Positions 7,532-15,560 are shown, counted from the stretch's first letter. The stretch: 47,719 nt of DNA from Mycobacterium sp. (GCA_021732005.1 JAKFVT010000060.1:1-47719), one strand, 5' to 3'. Notes: a model not told the origin generated them from the sequence alone. Translations and numbers: made by a program.

Positions 7532-8374
7532 ATGACAGACAACAAGCCGGATCTGGGCAAGTTCGGGTCGTTCGGTCGCGGGGTCACTCCGCAGCAGGCC
7601 AAAGAAATCGAAGCGCTCGGCTACGGCGCGGTGTGGGTGGGTGGTTCGCCGCCTGCCGAATTGGACTGGGTGGAGCCGATTCTGGAGAACACCACCACCC
7701 TGAAGGTGGCCACCGGCATCGTCAACATCTGGACCGCCGCCGCCGGCCCGGTCGCCGAATCGTTCCACCGTATCGAGAAGGCGTACCCCGGCCGGTTCAT
7801 CCTCGGCATCGGCGTCGGACATCCCGAGGCCCACCAGCAATACCAGAAGCCGATCGACGCGCTGCGGGGCTACCTCGACAAACTCGACGAGTACGGCGTC
7901 CCCAAGAATCGGCGCGTGGTTGCCGCGCTCGGCCCTCAGGTACTCAAGCTGTCCGCCGCGCGCGCGGCCGGTGCGCACCCCTACCTCACCACGCCGGAGC
8001 ACACCGCCGAAGCGCGGCAGCTGATCGGGCCCGAGGCCTTCCTGGCGCCCGAGCACAAGGCGGTGCTGACCACGGACGCCGATCAGGCGCGCGAGGTCGG
8101 CAGGCAGGCCCTGGACATCTACCTCAACCTGCAGAACTACCTCAACAGCTGGAAACGGTTGGGATTCAACGACGACGACGTGACCAAGCCGGGAAGCGAC
8201 CGGCTGGTCGACGCCGTCGTGGCCTACGGCACCCCCGAGGCGATCGCGGCCCGGCTCACCCAGCACCTCGAGGCAGGCGCCGACCACGTGCCCGTCCAAG
8301 TACTCACCTCGTCTGACAAGCTGGTGGATGCACTGGCCGCACTGGCCGGCCCCCTCGGCCTCAAACAACCGTAG
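7532..8374 (+). CDS. F420-type LLM oxidoreductase, paralogue 2
   Basis: The 280-residue protein is a close paralogue of its upstream neighbour, with the same KPDLGKFGSFGRGVTP start, LGYGAVWVGGSPPAELDWVE, KAYPGRFILGIGVGHPE and YLNSWKRLGFNDDDVTKPGS. A strong AAGGAAGG ribosome binding site precedes the ATG, and the gene starts 15 bp after paralogue 1, so the genes form one operon. The last codons plus stop (reading LKQP then TAG) are followed by a near-perfect in-frame 18-bp repeat ending in a second stop. Substrate unknown. Confidence 0.85.
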   Translation: MTDNKPDLGKFGSFGRGVTPQQAKEIEALGYGAVWVGGSPPAELDWVEPILENTTTLKVATGIVNIWTAAAGPVAESFHRIEKAYPGRFILGIGVGHPEAHQQYQKPIDALRGYLDKLDEYGVPKNRRVVAALGPQVLKLSAARAAGAHPYLTTPEHTAEARQLIGPEAFLAPEHKAVLTTDADQAREVGRQALDIYLNLQNYLNSWKRLGFNDDDVTKPGSDRLVDAVVAYGTPEAIAARLTQHLEAGADHVPVQVLTSSDKLVDALAALAGPLGLKQP

Positions 8375-8392
8375 GGACTCAACCAACCGTAA
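8360..8392 (+). repeat. 18-bp tandem duplication spanning a stop codon
   Basis: CTCAAACAACCGTAG (8360-8374) recurs 18 bp later as CTCAACCAACCGTAA (8378-8392), with two mismatches in 15. The period is exactly six codons, so the second copy gives a second in-frame stop for the LLM paralogue 2 gene. It looks like a recent local duplication. Confidence 0.75.
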
Positions 8393-8404
8393 CGAGGGGG
8401 ACTC

Positions 8405-9262
8405 GTGACCAATCCGTCGCTGCTCAAACCAGATCTCGGTCGCTACGGGGTGTGGACCGGTGGACCGGTCACACCGGACCAGGCAGTCGAGATCGAGCGG
8501 CTCGGCTACGGCGCGGTGTGGGTCGGCGCCTCGCCGGCCGCGGACCTCGCGTTCGTCGAGCCGATCCTCTCCCAGACCGAGAACCTGTCGGTCGCCACCG
8601 GAATCGTCAACATCTGGAGCGCACCGGCCGACGAGGTCGCCGAGTCCTACCACCGCATCGAAAACGCTTATCCCGGGCGGTTTTTGCTCGGAGTGGGCGT
8701 CGGACACCCGGAGCACACCCAGGAGTACACCAAGCCCTACGCGGCGCTGGTGGACTATCTCGACAAGCTCGACGACAAGCATGTGCCGACCAGCCGCCGG
8801 GTGATCGCTGCGCTCGGCCCAAAGGTGCTGCATCTCGCCGCGCAACGCAGCGCCGGTGCACATCCCTACCTGACCACTCCCGAGCACACCGGGCAGGCAC
8901 GCAATCTGGTCGGCCCGACGGTATTCCTGGCACCCGAACACAAGGTGGTGCTGAGCACCGACCCCGACGAGGCCCGCGAGCTCGGCCGTGACAGCGTCGG
9001 CTTCTATCTGGGGCTGAGCAACTACGTCAACAATTGGAAACGGCTGGGATTCACCGACTCCGACGTCGCGCCGCCGGGCAGCGACAAGCTGATCGACGCC
9101 GTGGTCGCCCACGGAACCGCCGACGCCATCGCCGCGCGGCTGGCCGAACACCTCGACAACGGCGCCGACCACGTGACCATCCAGGTGCTCGGCGGCTGGG
9201 ACAAGCTGCTGCCGACACTGACCGAGCTGGCCGGACCGCTGGGGCTGACCGCGAAGGGGTGA
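8405..9262 (+). CDS. F420-type LLM oxidoreductase, paralogue 3
   Basis: The 285-residue protein is the most diverged of the three. It keeps LGYGAVWVGASPAADLAF, NAYPGRFLLGVGVGHPEH, ALGPKVLHLAAQRSAGAHP and NYVNNWKRLGFTDSDVAPPGS, but has a longer N-terminus (about eight residues) and a different first alpha-helix. The start is GTG 8405, preceded by GAGGGGG. It shares an operon with paralogues 1 and 2, 30 bp downstream of the second. The triplication suggests related activities on different substrates; substrate cannot be told from the sequence. Confidence 0.85.
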   Translation: MTNPSLLKPDLGRYGVWTGGPVTPDQAVEIERLGYGAVWVGASPAADLAFVEPILSQTENLSVATGIVNIWSAPADEVAESYHRIENAYPGRFLLGVGVGHPEHTQEYTKPYAALVDYLDKLDDKHVPTSRRVIAALGPKVLHLAAQRSAGAHPYLTTPEHTGQARNLVGPTVFLAPEHKVVLSTDPDEARELGRDSVGFYLGLSNYVNNWKRLGFTDSDVAPPGSDKLIDAVVAHGTADAIAARLAEHLDNGADHVTIQVLGGWDKLLPTLTELAGPLGLTAKG

Positions 9263-9279
9263 GCGTTCCGCCCGCCCGT

Positions 9280-9285
9280 TAGGGT
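9280..9285 (+). promoter_or_regulatory. Candidate -10 element for a leaderless rmlB mRNA
   Basis: TAGGGT fits TANNNT and is followed by only 6 bases (9286-9291) before the rmlB ATG, so transcription could begin at the start codon. No Shine-Dalgarno sequence precedes the ATG, which supports a leaderless start. Confidence 0.45.
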
Positions 9286-9291
9286 GGCGTC

Positions 9292-10287
9292 ATGCGGCTG
9301 TTGGTGACCGGCGGCGCCGGTTTCATCGGCGCCAACTTCGTCCACAGCACCGTGCAGGAGCGGTCCGCGGTGTCGGTGACGGTCCTGGATGCCCTCACCT
9401 ATGCCGGCAGCCGCGAATCGCTGCGCTCCGTCGACGATCGCATCCGGTTGGTCGAAGGCGACCTGGTCGACGAGTCGCTGGTGGACAGGTTGGTCGCCGA
9501 GTCCGATGCCGTGGTGCATTTCGCCGCCGAAACCCATGTGGACAACGCGCTGGCCGGTCCCGCGCCGTTCGTCCGGAGCAACGTCGTCGGCACGTTCTCG
9601 GTGTTGGAAGCCGTTCGCAGGCACGGGGTGCGGCTGCACCACGTCTCCACCGACGAGGTGTACGGCGACCTGCCCCTGCACGGTGATGAGCGGTTCACCG
9701 CGCAGACTCCGTTCAACCCGTCGAGCCCGTATTCGGCGACCAAGGCCTCGGCCGACCTGTTGGTGCGCGCGTGGGTGCGGTCGTACGGGGTGCGCGCGAC
9801 AATCTCCAACTGCTCCAACAACTATGGGCCGTATCAGCACATCGAGAAGTTCATCCCGCGCCAGATCACCAACGTCCTGACCGGCCGCCGCCCGAAGCTC
9901 TACGGCACAGGCGCCAACGTGCGCGACTGGATCCACGTCGAGGACCACAACAGCGCGGTGTGGCGCATCCTCGAAAGCGGAGTATGCGGGTCGACCTATC
10001 TGATCGGCGCCGACGGCGAGCGGGACAACCTGTCGGTGTTGCGGCTCATCCTGCAACTCATGGGCCGCGACGCCGACGATTTCGACCACGTCCCCGACCG
10101 CGCCGGCCACGACCTTCGCTACGCGATCGACGCGAGTGCGCTGCGCGCCGAACTCGGCTGGACGCCGGCGCACACCGACCTGACCGAGGGACTGACGAGC
10201 ACCATCGCGTGGTACCGCGACAACGAGTGGTGGTGGGGCCCACTCAAAGAGCAGGTCGAGGCCGGCTACGCCGAACGTGGCCAGTGA
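9292..10287 (+). CDS. rmlB: dTDP-glucose 4,6-dehydratase
   Basis: The 331-residue extended short-chain dehydrogenase has the NAD-binding motif VTGGAGFIGANFV, the catalytic triplet Thr120-Asp121-Glu122 (STDEVYG) and Tyr147-x3-Lys151 (YSATK), and the RmlB signatures NNYGPYQHIEKFIP and GTGANVRDWIHVEDH. It converts dTDP-glucose to dTDP-4-keto-6-deoxyglucose, the second step to dTDP-rhamnose, which links arabinogalactan to peptidoglycan in mycobacteria. In M. tuberculosis rmlC follows directly; here it does not, and a 351-bp spacer and the kdp locus come next. The ATG is likely leaderless. Confidence 0.93.
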   Translation: MRLLVTGGAGFIGANFVHSTVQERSAVSVTVLDALTYAGSRESLRSVDDRIRLVEGDLVDESLVDRLVAESDAVVHFAAETHVDNALAGPAPFVRSNVVGTFSVLEAVRRHGVRLHHVSTDEVYGDLPLHGDERFTAQTPFNPSSPYSATKASADLLVRAWVRSYGVRATISNCSNNYGPYQHIEKFIPRQITNVLTGRRPKLYGTGANVRDWIHVEDHNSAVWRILESGVCGSTYLIGADGERDNLSVLRLILQLMGRDADDFDHVPDRAGHDLRYAIDASALRAELGWTPAHTDLTEGLTSTIAWYRDNEWWWGPLKEQVEAGYAERGQ

Positions 10288-10493
10288 CAAGGATTTTCGC
10301 AAGCGGACAGCCCCGGTTTGTGGCTCGCCGTCCAATCAGAACCGTTGAGCGGCAATAGCGCCGACGGCGCCCGAAGGGACGAGTCAGGCGCCTTGGCGGC
10401 CCACTAACCAGGGACTTTGTCCTCTGATGCCGAGCCGGGTCCAGATCAAGAATCGTTGCAACTTCGCCCAGCGGACCGGGTTTTCACGGGAGT

Positions 10494-10546
10494 CCGGACG
10501 AAGTCCGTCAAGAGCCAGCGCGGCACCGTAAAGAAACCGTCAACAA
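10494..10546 (+). promoter_or_regulatory. Candidate KdpE operator (phased direct repeats)
   Basis: Related 10-mers occur at 10494 (CCGGACGAAG), 10505 (CCGTCAAGAG), 10526 (CCGTAAAGAA) and 10537 (CCGTCAACAA). Their spacings are 11, 21 and 11 bp, so all lie on one DNA face. OmpR/PhoB-family regulators such as KdpE typically bind 11-bp-phased direct repeats upstream of a weak -35. The block ends 25 bp before a -10-like TAACTT (10572-10577), the expected activator position. Assignment to KdpE is inference from the adjacent kdp genes. Confidence 0.45.
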
Positions 10547-10571
10547 CGCGCTCACCGGTGGGGTCGCGATC

Positions 10572-10577
10572 TAACTT
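10572..10577 (+). promoter_or_regulatory. Candidate -10 element of the kdp operon
   Basis: TAACTT fits TANNNT. No good -35 sits 17 bp upstream, as is common for activator-dependent promoters. Transcription would start near 10584, leaving a leader of about 55 nt before the micro-ORF. Confidence 0.35.
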
Positions 10578-10638
10578 CGTGGTGGTTCCGGCCTCGAGCG
10601 GCGGGGTCACATCGGTTTGTCCTGAACGGAGAAGACAC

Positions 10639-10722
10639 ATGGGTGTCGTCATATTCATCGTGCTGACAGTGGCGATCTTCGCCCTGCTCGGCCTGGTGCA
10701 GAAGCTGGTCGAGCGACTGTGA
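10639..10722 (+). CDS. 27-residue membrane micro-protein upstream of kdpF
   Basis: An ATG preceded by GGAGAAG (10628-10634) opens a 27-codon ORF whose product is one hydrophobic helix (GVVIFIVLTVAIFALLGLVQ) with a short basic C-terminus, KLVERL. Its TGA overlaps the kdpF GTG by four bases (GTGA), implying translational coupling. The single-helix architecture parallels KdpF, but the sequence differs and KdpF itself is the next gene. It may be an additional small subunit or stabiliser of the KdpFABC complex. Conservation across actinobacteria would be the test; I cannot identify a named family. Confidence 0.6.
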   Translation: MGVVIFIVLTVAIFALLGLVQKLVERL

Positions 10723-10808
10723 GCTACGAGAACATCGTCGGCCTGATCTTGGCCGTGCTGCTGGCCCTGTTCGTTGCCGCCGCACTGCTGTTTCCGGAGA
10801 GGTTCTAG
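10719..10808 (+). CDS. kdpF: K+-transporting ATPase small subunit KdpF
   Basis: The 29-residue product starts at GTG 10719 and reads VSYENIVGLILAVLLALFVA, then ends LLFPERF. The N-x-V-G-L-x-x-A ... L-F-P-E-x-F pattern matches M. tuberculosis KdpF (Rv1028A) as I recall it. KdpF is a single-TM lipid-like stabiliser of the KdpFABC P-type ATPase. It overlaps the upstream micro-ORF by 4 bp and the kdpA GTG by 1 bp, so the start of the operon is tightly coupled. Confidence 0.9.
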   Translation: MSYENIVGLILAVLLALFVAAALLFPERF

Positions 10809-12490
10809 TGACCACCACTTCGGCGGGGATCGTCTTCCTCGTCCTACTCATCCTCGCGCTGGCCGCCGTTCACGTGCCGCTGGGCGACTACATGTACCGG
10901 GTGTACTGCGGCGAGAAGTCCGTCAGGAAAGACTCTGTGGTCGAGCGGGTCATCTACCGGCTGATCGGCGCCGACCCGAAGGCCGAGCAGACCTGGGGCG
11001 CCTACGCCCGCAGCGTGCTGGCCTTCTCGGCGATCAGCATCCTGTTCCTGTTCGTGTTCCAGCTGGTGCAGGGCAAGCTGCCACTGCACCTCAACGATCC
11101 AGCCACCGAGATGACGCCGGCGCTGGCGTGGAACACCGCGGTCAGCTTCGTCACCAACACCAACTGGCAGGCGTACTCGGGTGAATCCACCCAGGGCCAC
11201 CTGGTTCAGATGGCCGGGCTGGCGGTGCAGAACTTCACCTCCGCCGCGGTGGGCATGGCCGTCGCGGTCGCGCTGGTGCGGGGGTTCGCCCGCCGCAACG
11301 CCACCGAACTGGGCAACTTCTGGGTTGACCTCGTTCGCGGCACACTGCGGATCCTGCTGCCGATCTCAGTCCTGGCCGCGATCATCCTGATCGCCGGCGG
11401 CGCGATCCAGAACTTCCACCTGCACGACCAGGTGGTCAACACCCTGGCCGGCGCACAGCAGACCATCACCGGCGGCCCGGTGGCCAGCCAGGAGGCCATC
11501 AAAGAGTTGGGCACCAACGGCGGCGGGTTCTACAACGCCAACTCGTCGCATCCGTTCGAGAACCCCACCACATGGACCAACTGGGTCGAGATCTTTCTGC
11601 TGCTGGTGATCAGCTTCTCGCTGCCGCGCACCTTCGGCCGCATGGTCGACAGCCGCAAACAGGGCTACGCCATCGCCGCCGTGATGGCCGTACTCGCCCT
11701 CATCAGCGTCAGCTTGATGCTGCGGTTCCAGCTGCAGGCCCACGGCACCGTCCCCACCGCAATCGGTTCGGCGATGGAGGGTGTCGAACAACGGTTCGGT
11801 GTCGCGGACTCGGCGGTCTTCGCCGACGCCACCACCTTGACGTCAACCGGTGCGGTGGACTCGTTCCACGACTCCTACACCAGCCTCGGCGGCATGATGA
11901 CGATGTTCAACATGCAGCTCGGTGAGGTGGCGCCCGGTGGTACCGGATCGGGCCTGTACGGCATGCTGATCCTGGCTGTCATCACGGTCTTCGTCGCAGG
12001 TCTGATGGTCGGCCGCACCCCGGAGTACCTGGGCAAGAAGATCACGCCCCGCGAAATCAAGCTGGCCGCAAGCTATTTCCTCGTCACGCCGCTGATCGTG
12101 CTGACCGGTACCGCGATCGCCATGGCGATGCCCGGCCAGCGGGCGGGCATGCTCAACACCGGCCCGCACGGATTGTCGGAAGTGTTGTACGCCTTCACTT
12201 CTGCGGCCAACAACAACGGCTCGGCGTTCGCCGGCATCAGCGTCAACACCGAGTGGTACAACACTGCGCTCGGGCTCGCGATGGTATTCGGCCGGTTCCT
12301 GCCGATCATCCTGGTGCTCGCACTCGCCGGGGCCCTGGCCAAACAGGGCCATACCCCCGAATCGATCGGCACCCTGCCCACGCATCGGCCCCAGTTCGTC
12401 GGCATGGTGGCCGGCGTGACACTCATCCTGGTGGCCTTGACCTTCCTGCCCATGCTCGCGCTCGGGCCCCTTGCTGAAGGAATTCACTGA
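10808..12490 (+). CDS. kdpA: K+-transporting ATPase subunit A
   Basis: The 560-residue polytopic protein is the potassium-channel-like subunit of the high-affinity Kdp pump. It has the SKT-family selectivity-filter segment ELGTNGGGFYNANSSHPFEN and related filter loops SFVTNTNWQAYSGEST and SAANNNGSAFAGI, with about ten membrane helices. Its length is normal for KdpA. The GTG start overlaps the kdpF TAG by one base. kdpB starts 2 bp after the stop. Confidence 0.96.
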   Translation: MTTTSAGIVFLVLLILALAAVHVPLGDYMYRVYCGEKSVRKDSVVERVIYRLIGADPKAEQTWGAYARSVLAFSAISILFLFVFQLVQGKLPLHLNDPATEMTPALAWNTAVSFVTNTNWQAYSGESTQGHLVQMAGLAVQNFTSAAVGMAVAVALVRGFARRNATELGNFWVDLVRGTLRILLPISVLAAIILIAGGAIQNFHLHDQVVNTLAGAQQTITGGPVASQEAIKELGTNGGGFYNANSSHPFENPTTWTNWVEIFLLLVISFSLPRTFGRMVDSRKQGYAIAAVMAVLALISVSLMLRFQLQAHGTVPTAIGSAMEGVEQRFGVADSAVFADATTLTSTGAVDSFHDSYTSLGGMMTMFNMQLGEVAPGGTGSGLYGMLILAVITVFVAGLMVGRTPEYLGKKITPREIKLAASYFLVTPLIVLTGTAIAMAMPGQRAGMLNTGPHGLSEVLYAFTSAANNNGSAFAGISVNTEWYNTALGLAMVFGRFLPIILVLALAGALAKQGHTPESIGTLPTHRPQFVGMVAGVTLILVALTFLPMLALGPLAEGIH

Positions 12491-12492
12491 CC

Positions 12493-14631
12493 ATGACCGT
12501 TACCGCAGTAGAGCCCCGTCTCGATACGGGTGCCAAGAAGAAACAGGTGCAGGGCGGGCTATTGGACCCCAGGATGCTCCTGACGTCGCTGCCCGACGCA
12601 CTACGCAAGCTCGACCCGCGCACGCTGTGGCGCAACCCGGTCATGCTGATCGTCGAGATCGGCGCGGTCTGGAGCACCATCCTCGCCATTGTCGACCCGA
12701 ACTGGTTCGGCTGGCTGATCGTCTTCTGGCTGTGGCTGACCGTGGTGTTCGCGAACCTGGCCGAGGCGGTGGCCGAAGGTCGCGGCAAGGCACAGGCCGA
12801 GTCACTGCGAAAGACCAAGGCCGACACCATGGCTCGCCGACTCGTCGGATGGGAGCCGGGTCAGCAAGGGCGCGAAGAGGAAGTCGCTGCGCCGTTGCTT
12901 CGCCAGGGTGACACCGTCGTCGTCGAAGCCGGACAGGTGATACCCGGCGACGGCGATGTGCTCGAAGGCATTGCCTCGGTGGACGAGTCGGCCATCACCG
13001 GCGAATCGGCTCCGGTCATCCGCGAGTCCGGCGGCGACCGCTCGGCCGTCACCGGCGGAACGACCGTGCTGAGCGATCGCATCGTGGTCCGGATCACCCA
13101 GAAACCGGGCGAGAGCTTCATCGACCGGATGATCGCCCTGGTCGAGGGCGCCAATCGGCAGAAGACACCCAACGAGATCGCGCTGAACATCCTGCTCGCC
13201 GCGCTGACGATGATCTTCATCTTCGCGGTGGCGACATTGCAGCCGTTGGCGATCTTCTCCAAGGCCAACAACCCCGGTGTGCCCGACTCGCTGTCACTGA
13301 CCGCCGACGGGGTGTCCGGCATCGTCATGGTCTCACTGCTGGTGTGCCTGATCCCGACGACCATCGGCGCACTGCTGTCGGCGATCGGTATCGCAGGCAT
13401 GGACCGGCTGGTGCAACGCAACGTCCTGGCCATGTCCGGGCGCGCCGTCGAAGCCGCCGGCGACGTCAACACCCTGCTGCTGGACAAGACCGGCACGATC
13501 ACACTGGGTAACCGGCAGGCGTCGGACTTCGTTCCGCTGGAAGGCGTCTCACCGGAGCAGCTCGCCGACGCGGCGCAGTTGTCCAGCCTGGCCGACGAAA
13601 CTCCCGAGGGACGCTCCATCGTGGTGTTCGCCAAGTCGAACTTCGGCCTGCGCGCCCGCACCCCCGGCGAGCTCGTCAACGCGAACTGGGTCGAGTTCTC
13701 AGCCGCCACAAGGATGTCCGGTGTCGACCTCGAGAACGGACACCTGCTGCGCAAGGGCGCGGCCAGTACCGTCGCGCAGTGGGTACGCGACCAGGGCGGC
13801 TCTGTGCCTGCGCAGCTCGGCGACATCGTTGACGGCATCTCCGCGGCCGGCGGCACTCCGCTGGTGGTCGGCCAGGTGGTCGACAAACGAGCGGAGGTCC
13901 TGGGCGTCATCCATCTCAAGGACGTTGTCAAGCAGGGCATGCGGGAGCGCTTCGACGAGATGCGCAAGATGGGCATCCGCACGGTGATGATCACCGGCGA
14001 CAATCCGTTGACCGCCAAGGCGATCGCCGACGAAGCCGGGGTGGACGACTTTCTCGCCGAGGCCACCCCGGAAGACAAACTCGCGCTGATCAAGCAGGAG
14101 CAGGCGGGCGGCAAGCTCGTCGCGATGACCGGTGACGGCACCAACGACGCACCCGCCCTGGCCCAAGCCGACGTGGGGGTGGCGATGAACACCGGCACCT
14201 CGGCGGCCAAAGAAGCCGGCAACATGGTCGATCTGGACTCCGACCCGACGAAGCTCATCGAGATCGTCGAGATCGGCAAGCAGCTGTTGATCACCCGCGG
14301 CGCACTGACCACCTTCTCGATCGCCAACGACATCGCCAAGTACTTCGCGATCATCCCGGCGATGTTCGTCGCGTTGTTCCCCGGCCTGGACCTGCTGAAC
14401 ATCATGCGGCTGCACAGCCCGCAGTCGGCCATCCTCTCGGCGGTCATCTTCAACGCGCTCGTCATCATCGCACTGATTCCGTTGTCGCTGCGGGGCGTTC
14501 AATACACCCCGAGCAGCGCATCGAAGCTGCTGAGCCGCAACCTCTACATTTACGGCCTCGGCGGGATCATCGCCCCCTTCATCGGGATCAAGCTGATCGA
14601 CCTCGTCGTCCAATTCTTGCCAGGGATGTGA
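12493..14631 (+). CDS. kdpB: K+-transporting P-type ATPase subunit B
   Basis: The 712-residue catalytic subunit has the P-type ATPase motifs in order: actuator TGES (SAITGESAPV), phosphorylation site Asp331 in LLLDKTGTITLGN, the KGAAST nucleotide-binding segment, TGDNPLTA, and the hinge MTGDGTNDAPALAQADVG. It hydrolyses ATP to drive K+ uptake through KdpA. A GAAGGAATT ribosome binding site lies at the end of kdpA. Length is slightly above the E. coli protein owing to a longer N-terminus. Confidence 0.97.
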   Translation: MTVTAVEPRLDTGAKKKQVQGGLLDPRMLLTSLPDALRKLDPRTLWRNPVMLIVEIGAVWSTILAIVDPNWFGWLIVFWLWLTVVFANLAEAVAEGRGKAQAESLRKTKADTMARRLVGWEPGQQGREEEVAAPLLRQGDTVVVEAGQVIPGDGDVLEGIASVDESAITGESAPVIRESGGDRSAVTGGTTVLSDRIVVRITQKPGESFIDRMIALVEGANRQKTPNEIALNILLAALTMIFIFAVATLQPLAIFSKANNPGVPDSLSLTADGVSGIVMVSLLVCLIPTTIGALLSAIGIAGMDRLVQRNVLAMSGRAVEAAGDVNTLLLDKTGTITLGNRQASDFVPLEGVSPEQLADAAQLSSLADETPEGRSIVVFAKSNFGLRARTPGELVNANWVEFSAATRMSGVDLENGHLLRKGAASTVAQWVRDQGGSVPAQLGDIVDGISAAGGTPLVVGQVVDKRAEVLGVIHLKDVVKQGMRERFDEMRKMGIRTVMITGDNPLTAKAIADEAGVDDFLAEATPEDKLALIKQEQAGGKLVAMTGDGTNDAPALAQADVGVAMNTGTSAAKEAGNMVDLDSDPTKLIEIVEIGKQLLITRGALTTFSIANDIAKYFAIIPAMFVALFPGLDLLNIMRLHSPQSAILSAVIFNALVIIALIPLSLRGVQYTPSSASKLLSRNLYIYGLGGIIAPFIGIKLIDLVVQFLPGM

Positions 14632-14632
14632 C

Positions 14633-15538
14633 ATGAACTTCTCCAGTCTCGTTCGTCAACACTGGGCGGCGCTGCGGGCGCTGCTGGTGCTCACCGTGAT
14701 CGTCGGAGTCGGCTATCCGCTGTTCATCTGGCTGGTGGCTCAGGTTCCCGGACTCAAGGACAAGGCCGACGGGTCGATCATCGAGATGAACGGAAAGCTG
14801 TTGGGCTCCAGCCTGATCGGCCAGTCGTTCACTGACGCCTTGGGCGACCCGCTGCCGCAATACTTCCAGAGCCGCCCGTCGGCCGCCGGCAACGGATACG
14901 ACCCGCTGGCCACCAGCGCGTCGAACCTGGGCCCGGAGAGCATCGTGGACACCCTCGGTGATCCCGCTGCCCCCGCGGATGCCAACGGCTACAAGGCCAG
15001 CCTGCTGACCCAGGTGTGCACCCGCAGCAAGGCGGTCGGCGACCTCGACGGTGTCGACGGCAAGCGCCCGTTCTGCACCGGCGACGGTGTCGGCGCGGTG
15101 TTGTCGGTGATCGGCCCGCGCGACGCTCGCGGCAACGTCGCGGCCCCCACCAAGGTCGTCAGCGTCAACGAACCGTGCCAGACCACTGCGCGGCCGTTCC
15201 TGGACGTCTATGAAGGTGTCCGGGTGGAGTGCGCCAAGTTCGGCGAGGACTACGCGATCGGTCAGATCGTGCCCATCAAGGGCGCGGTGTCGGATCCGGC
15301 GGTGCCCGCCGATGCGGTGACCGCAAGCGCCAGCGGCCTGGACCCGAACATCTCACCGGCCTACGCCGATCTACAGATCGCGAGGGTCGCCAAGGCCCGC
15401 GGGGTCGGCGCCGATCAGATTCGGGGTCTCGTCGCCGACCACACCGACGGCCGCACACTCGGCGTCTTCGGTGAACCACGCGTCAACGTCCTGCAACTCA
15501 ACATCGCGCTGGACGAGAAGTTCGGTGTGAAGAGCTGA
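14633..15538 (+). CDS. kdpC: K+-transporting ATPase subunit C with large insertion
   Basis: KdpC is usually about 190 residues; this protein has 301. The N-terminal TM helix (about 16-38), the IGQSFTDALGDPLPQYFQSRPSA region and the C-terminal block VTASASGLDPNISPAYADLQ to VNVLQLNIALDEKFG are canonical. Between them, at about residues 108-220, lies an extra segment with four cysteines (129, 148, 182, 200) and a hydrophobic patch (VGAVLSVIGPRD). KdpC faces outside the membrane, so the cysteines could form two disulphides. The reading frame is intact and flanks are in frame, so this is an insertion domain and not a frameshift. Its function is unknown to me. Confidence 0.93.
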   Translation: MNFSSLVRQHWAALRALLVLTVIVGVGYPLFIWLVAQVPGLKDKADGSIIEMNGKLLGSSLIGQSFTDALGDPLPQYFQSRPSAAGNGYDPLATSASNLGPESIVDTLGDPAAPADANGYKASLLTQVCTRSKAVGDLDGVDGKRPFCTGDGVGAVLSVIGPRDARGNVAAPTKVVSVNEPCQTTARPFLDVYEGVRVECAKFGEDYAIGQIVPIKGAVSDPAVPADAVTASASGLDPNISPAYADLQIARVAKARGVGADQIRGLVADHTDGRTLGVFGEPRVNVLQLNIALDEKFGVKS

Positions 15539-15560
15539 CCTCGCGGTGGATCGATCTGCG

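Larger units (their letters stand above)
10288..10638 (+). other. 351-bp non-coding region upstream of kdp
   Basis: No convincing gene lies between rmlB and the first kdp micro-ORF. The first 200 bases show only a short imperfect dyad, GGAC-TTT-GTCC (10412-10422). The second part holds phased repeats and a -10-like element described separately. I looked for and did not recognise a c-di-AMP (ydaO-type) riboswitch. This region also marks the junction of two neighbourhoods that are apart in M. tuberculosis. Confidence 0.5.

Noticed and set aside
7076..9172. A 698-codon minus-strand frame across the three oxidoreductase genes
   Set aside because: It shows three-fold repetition because it is antisense to three paralogues; composition is a GC-codon shadow with no recognisable domain.
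10411..10423. GGGACTTTGTCCT as a DosR/DevR box upstream of kdp
   Set aside because: It is one base shorter than the GGGACTWWAGTCCC core, so the half-sites are out of register; only an imperfect dyad remains.
10288..10638. A c-di-AMP (ydaO-type) riboswitch before kdp
   Set aside because: None of the conserved pseudo-symmetric helices and loops could be recognised by eye; phased repeats explain the region better. A covariance-model search would be decisive.
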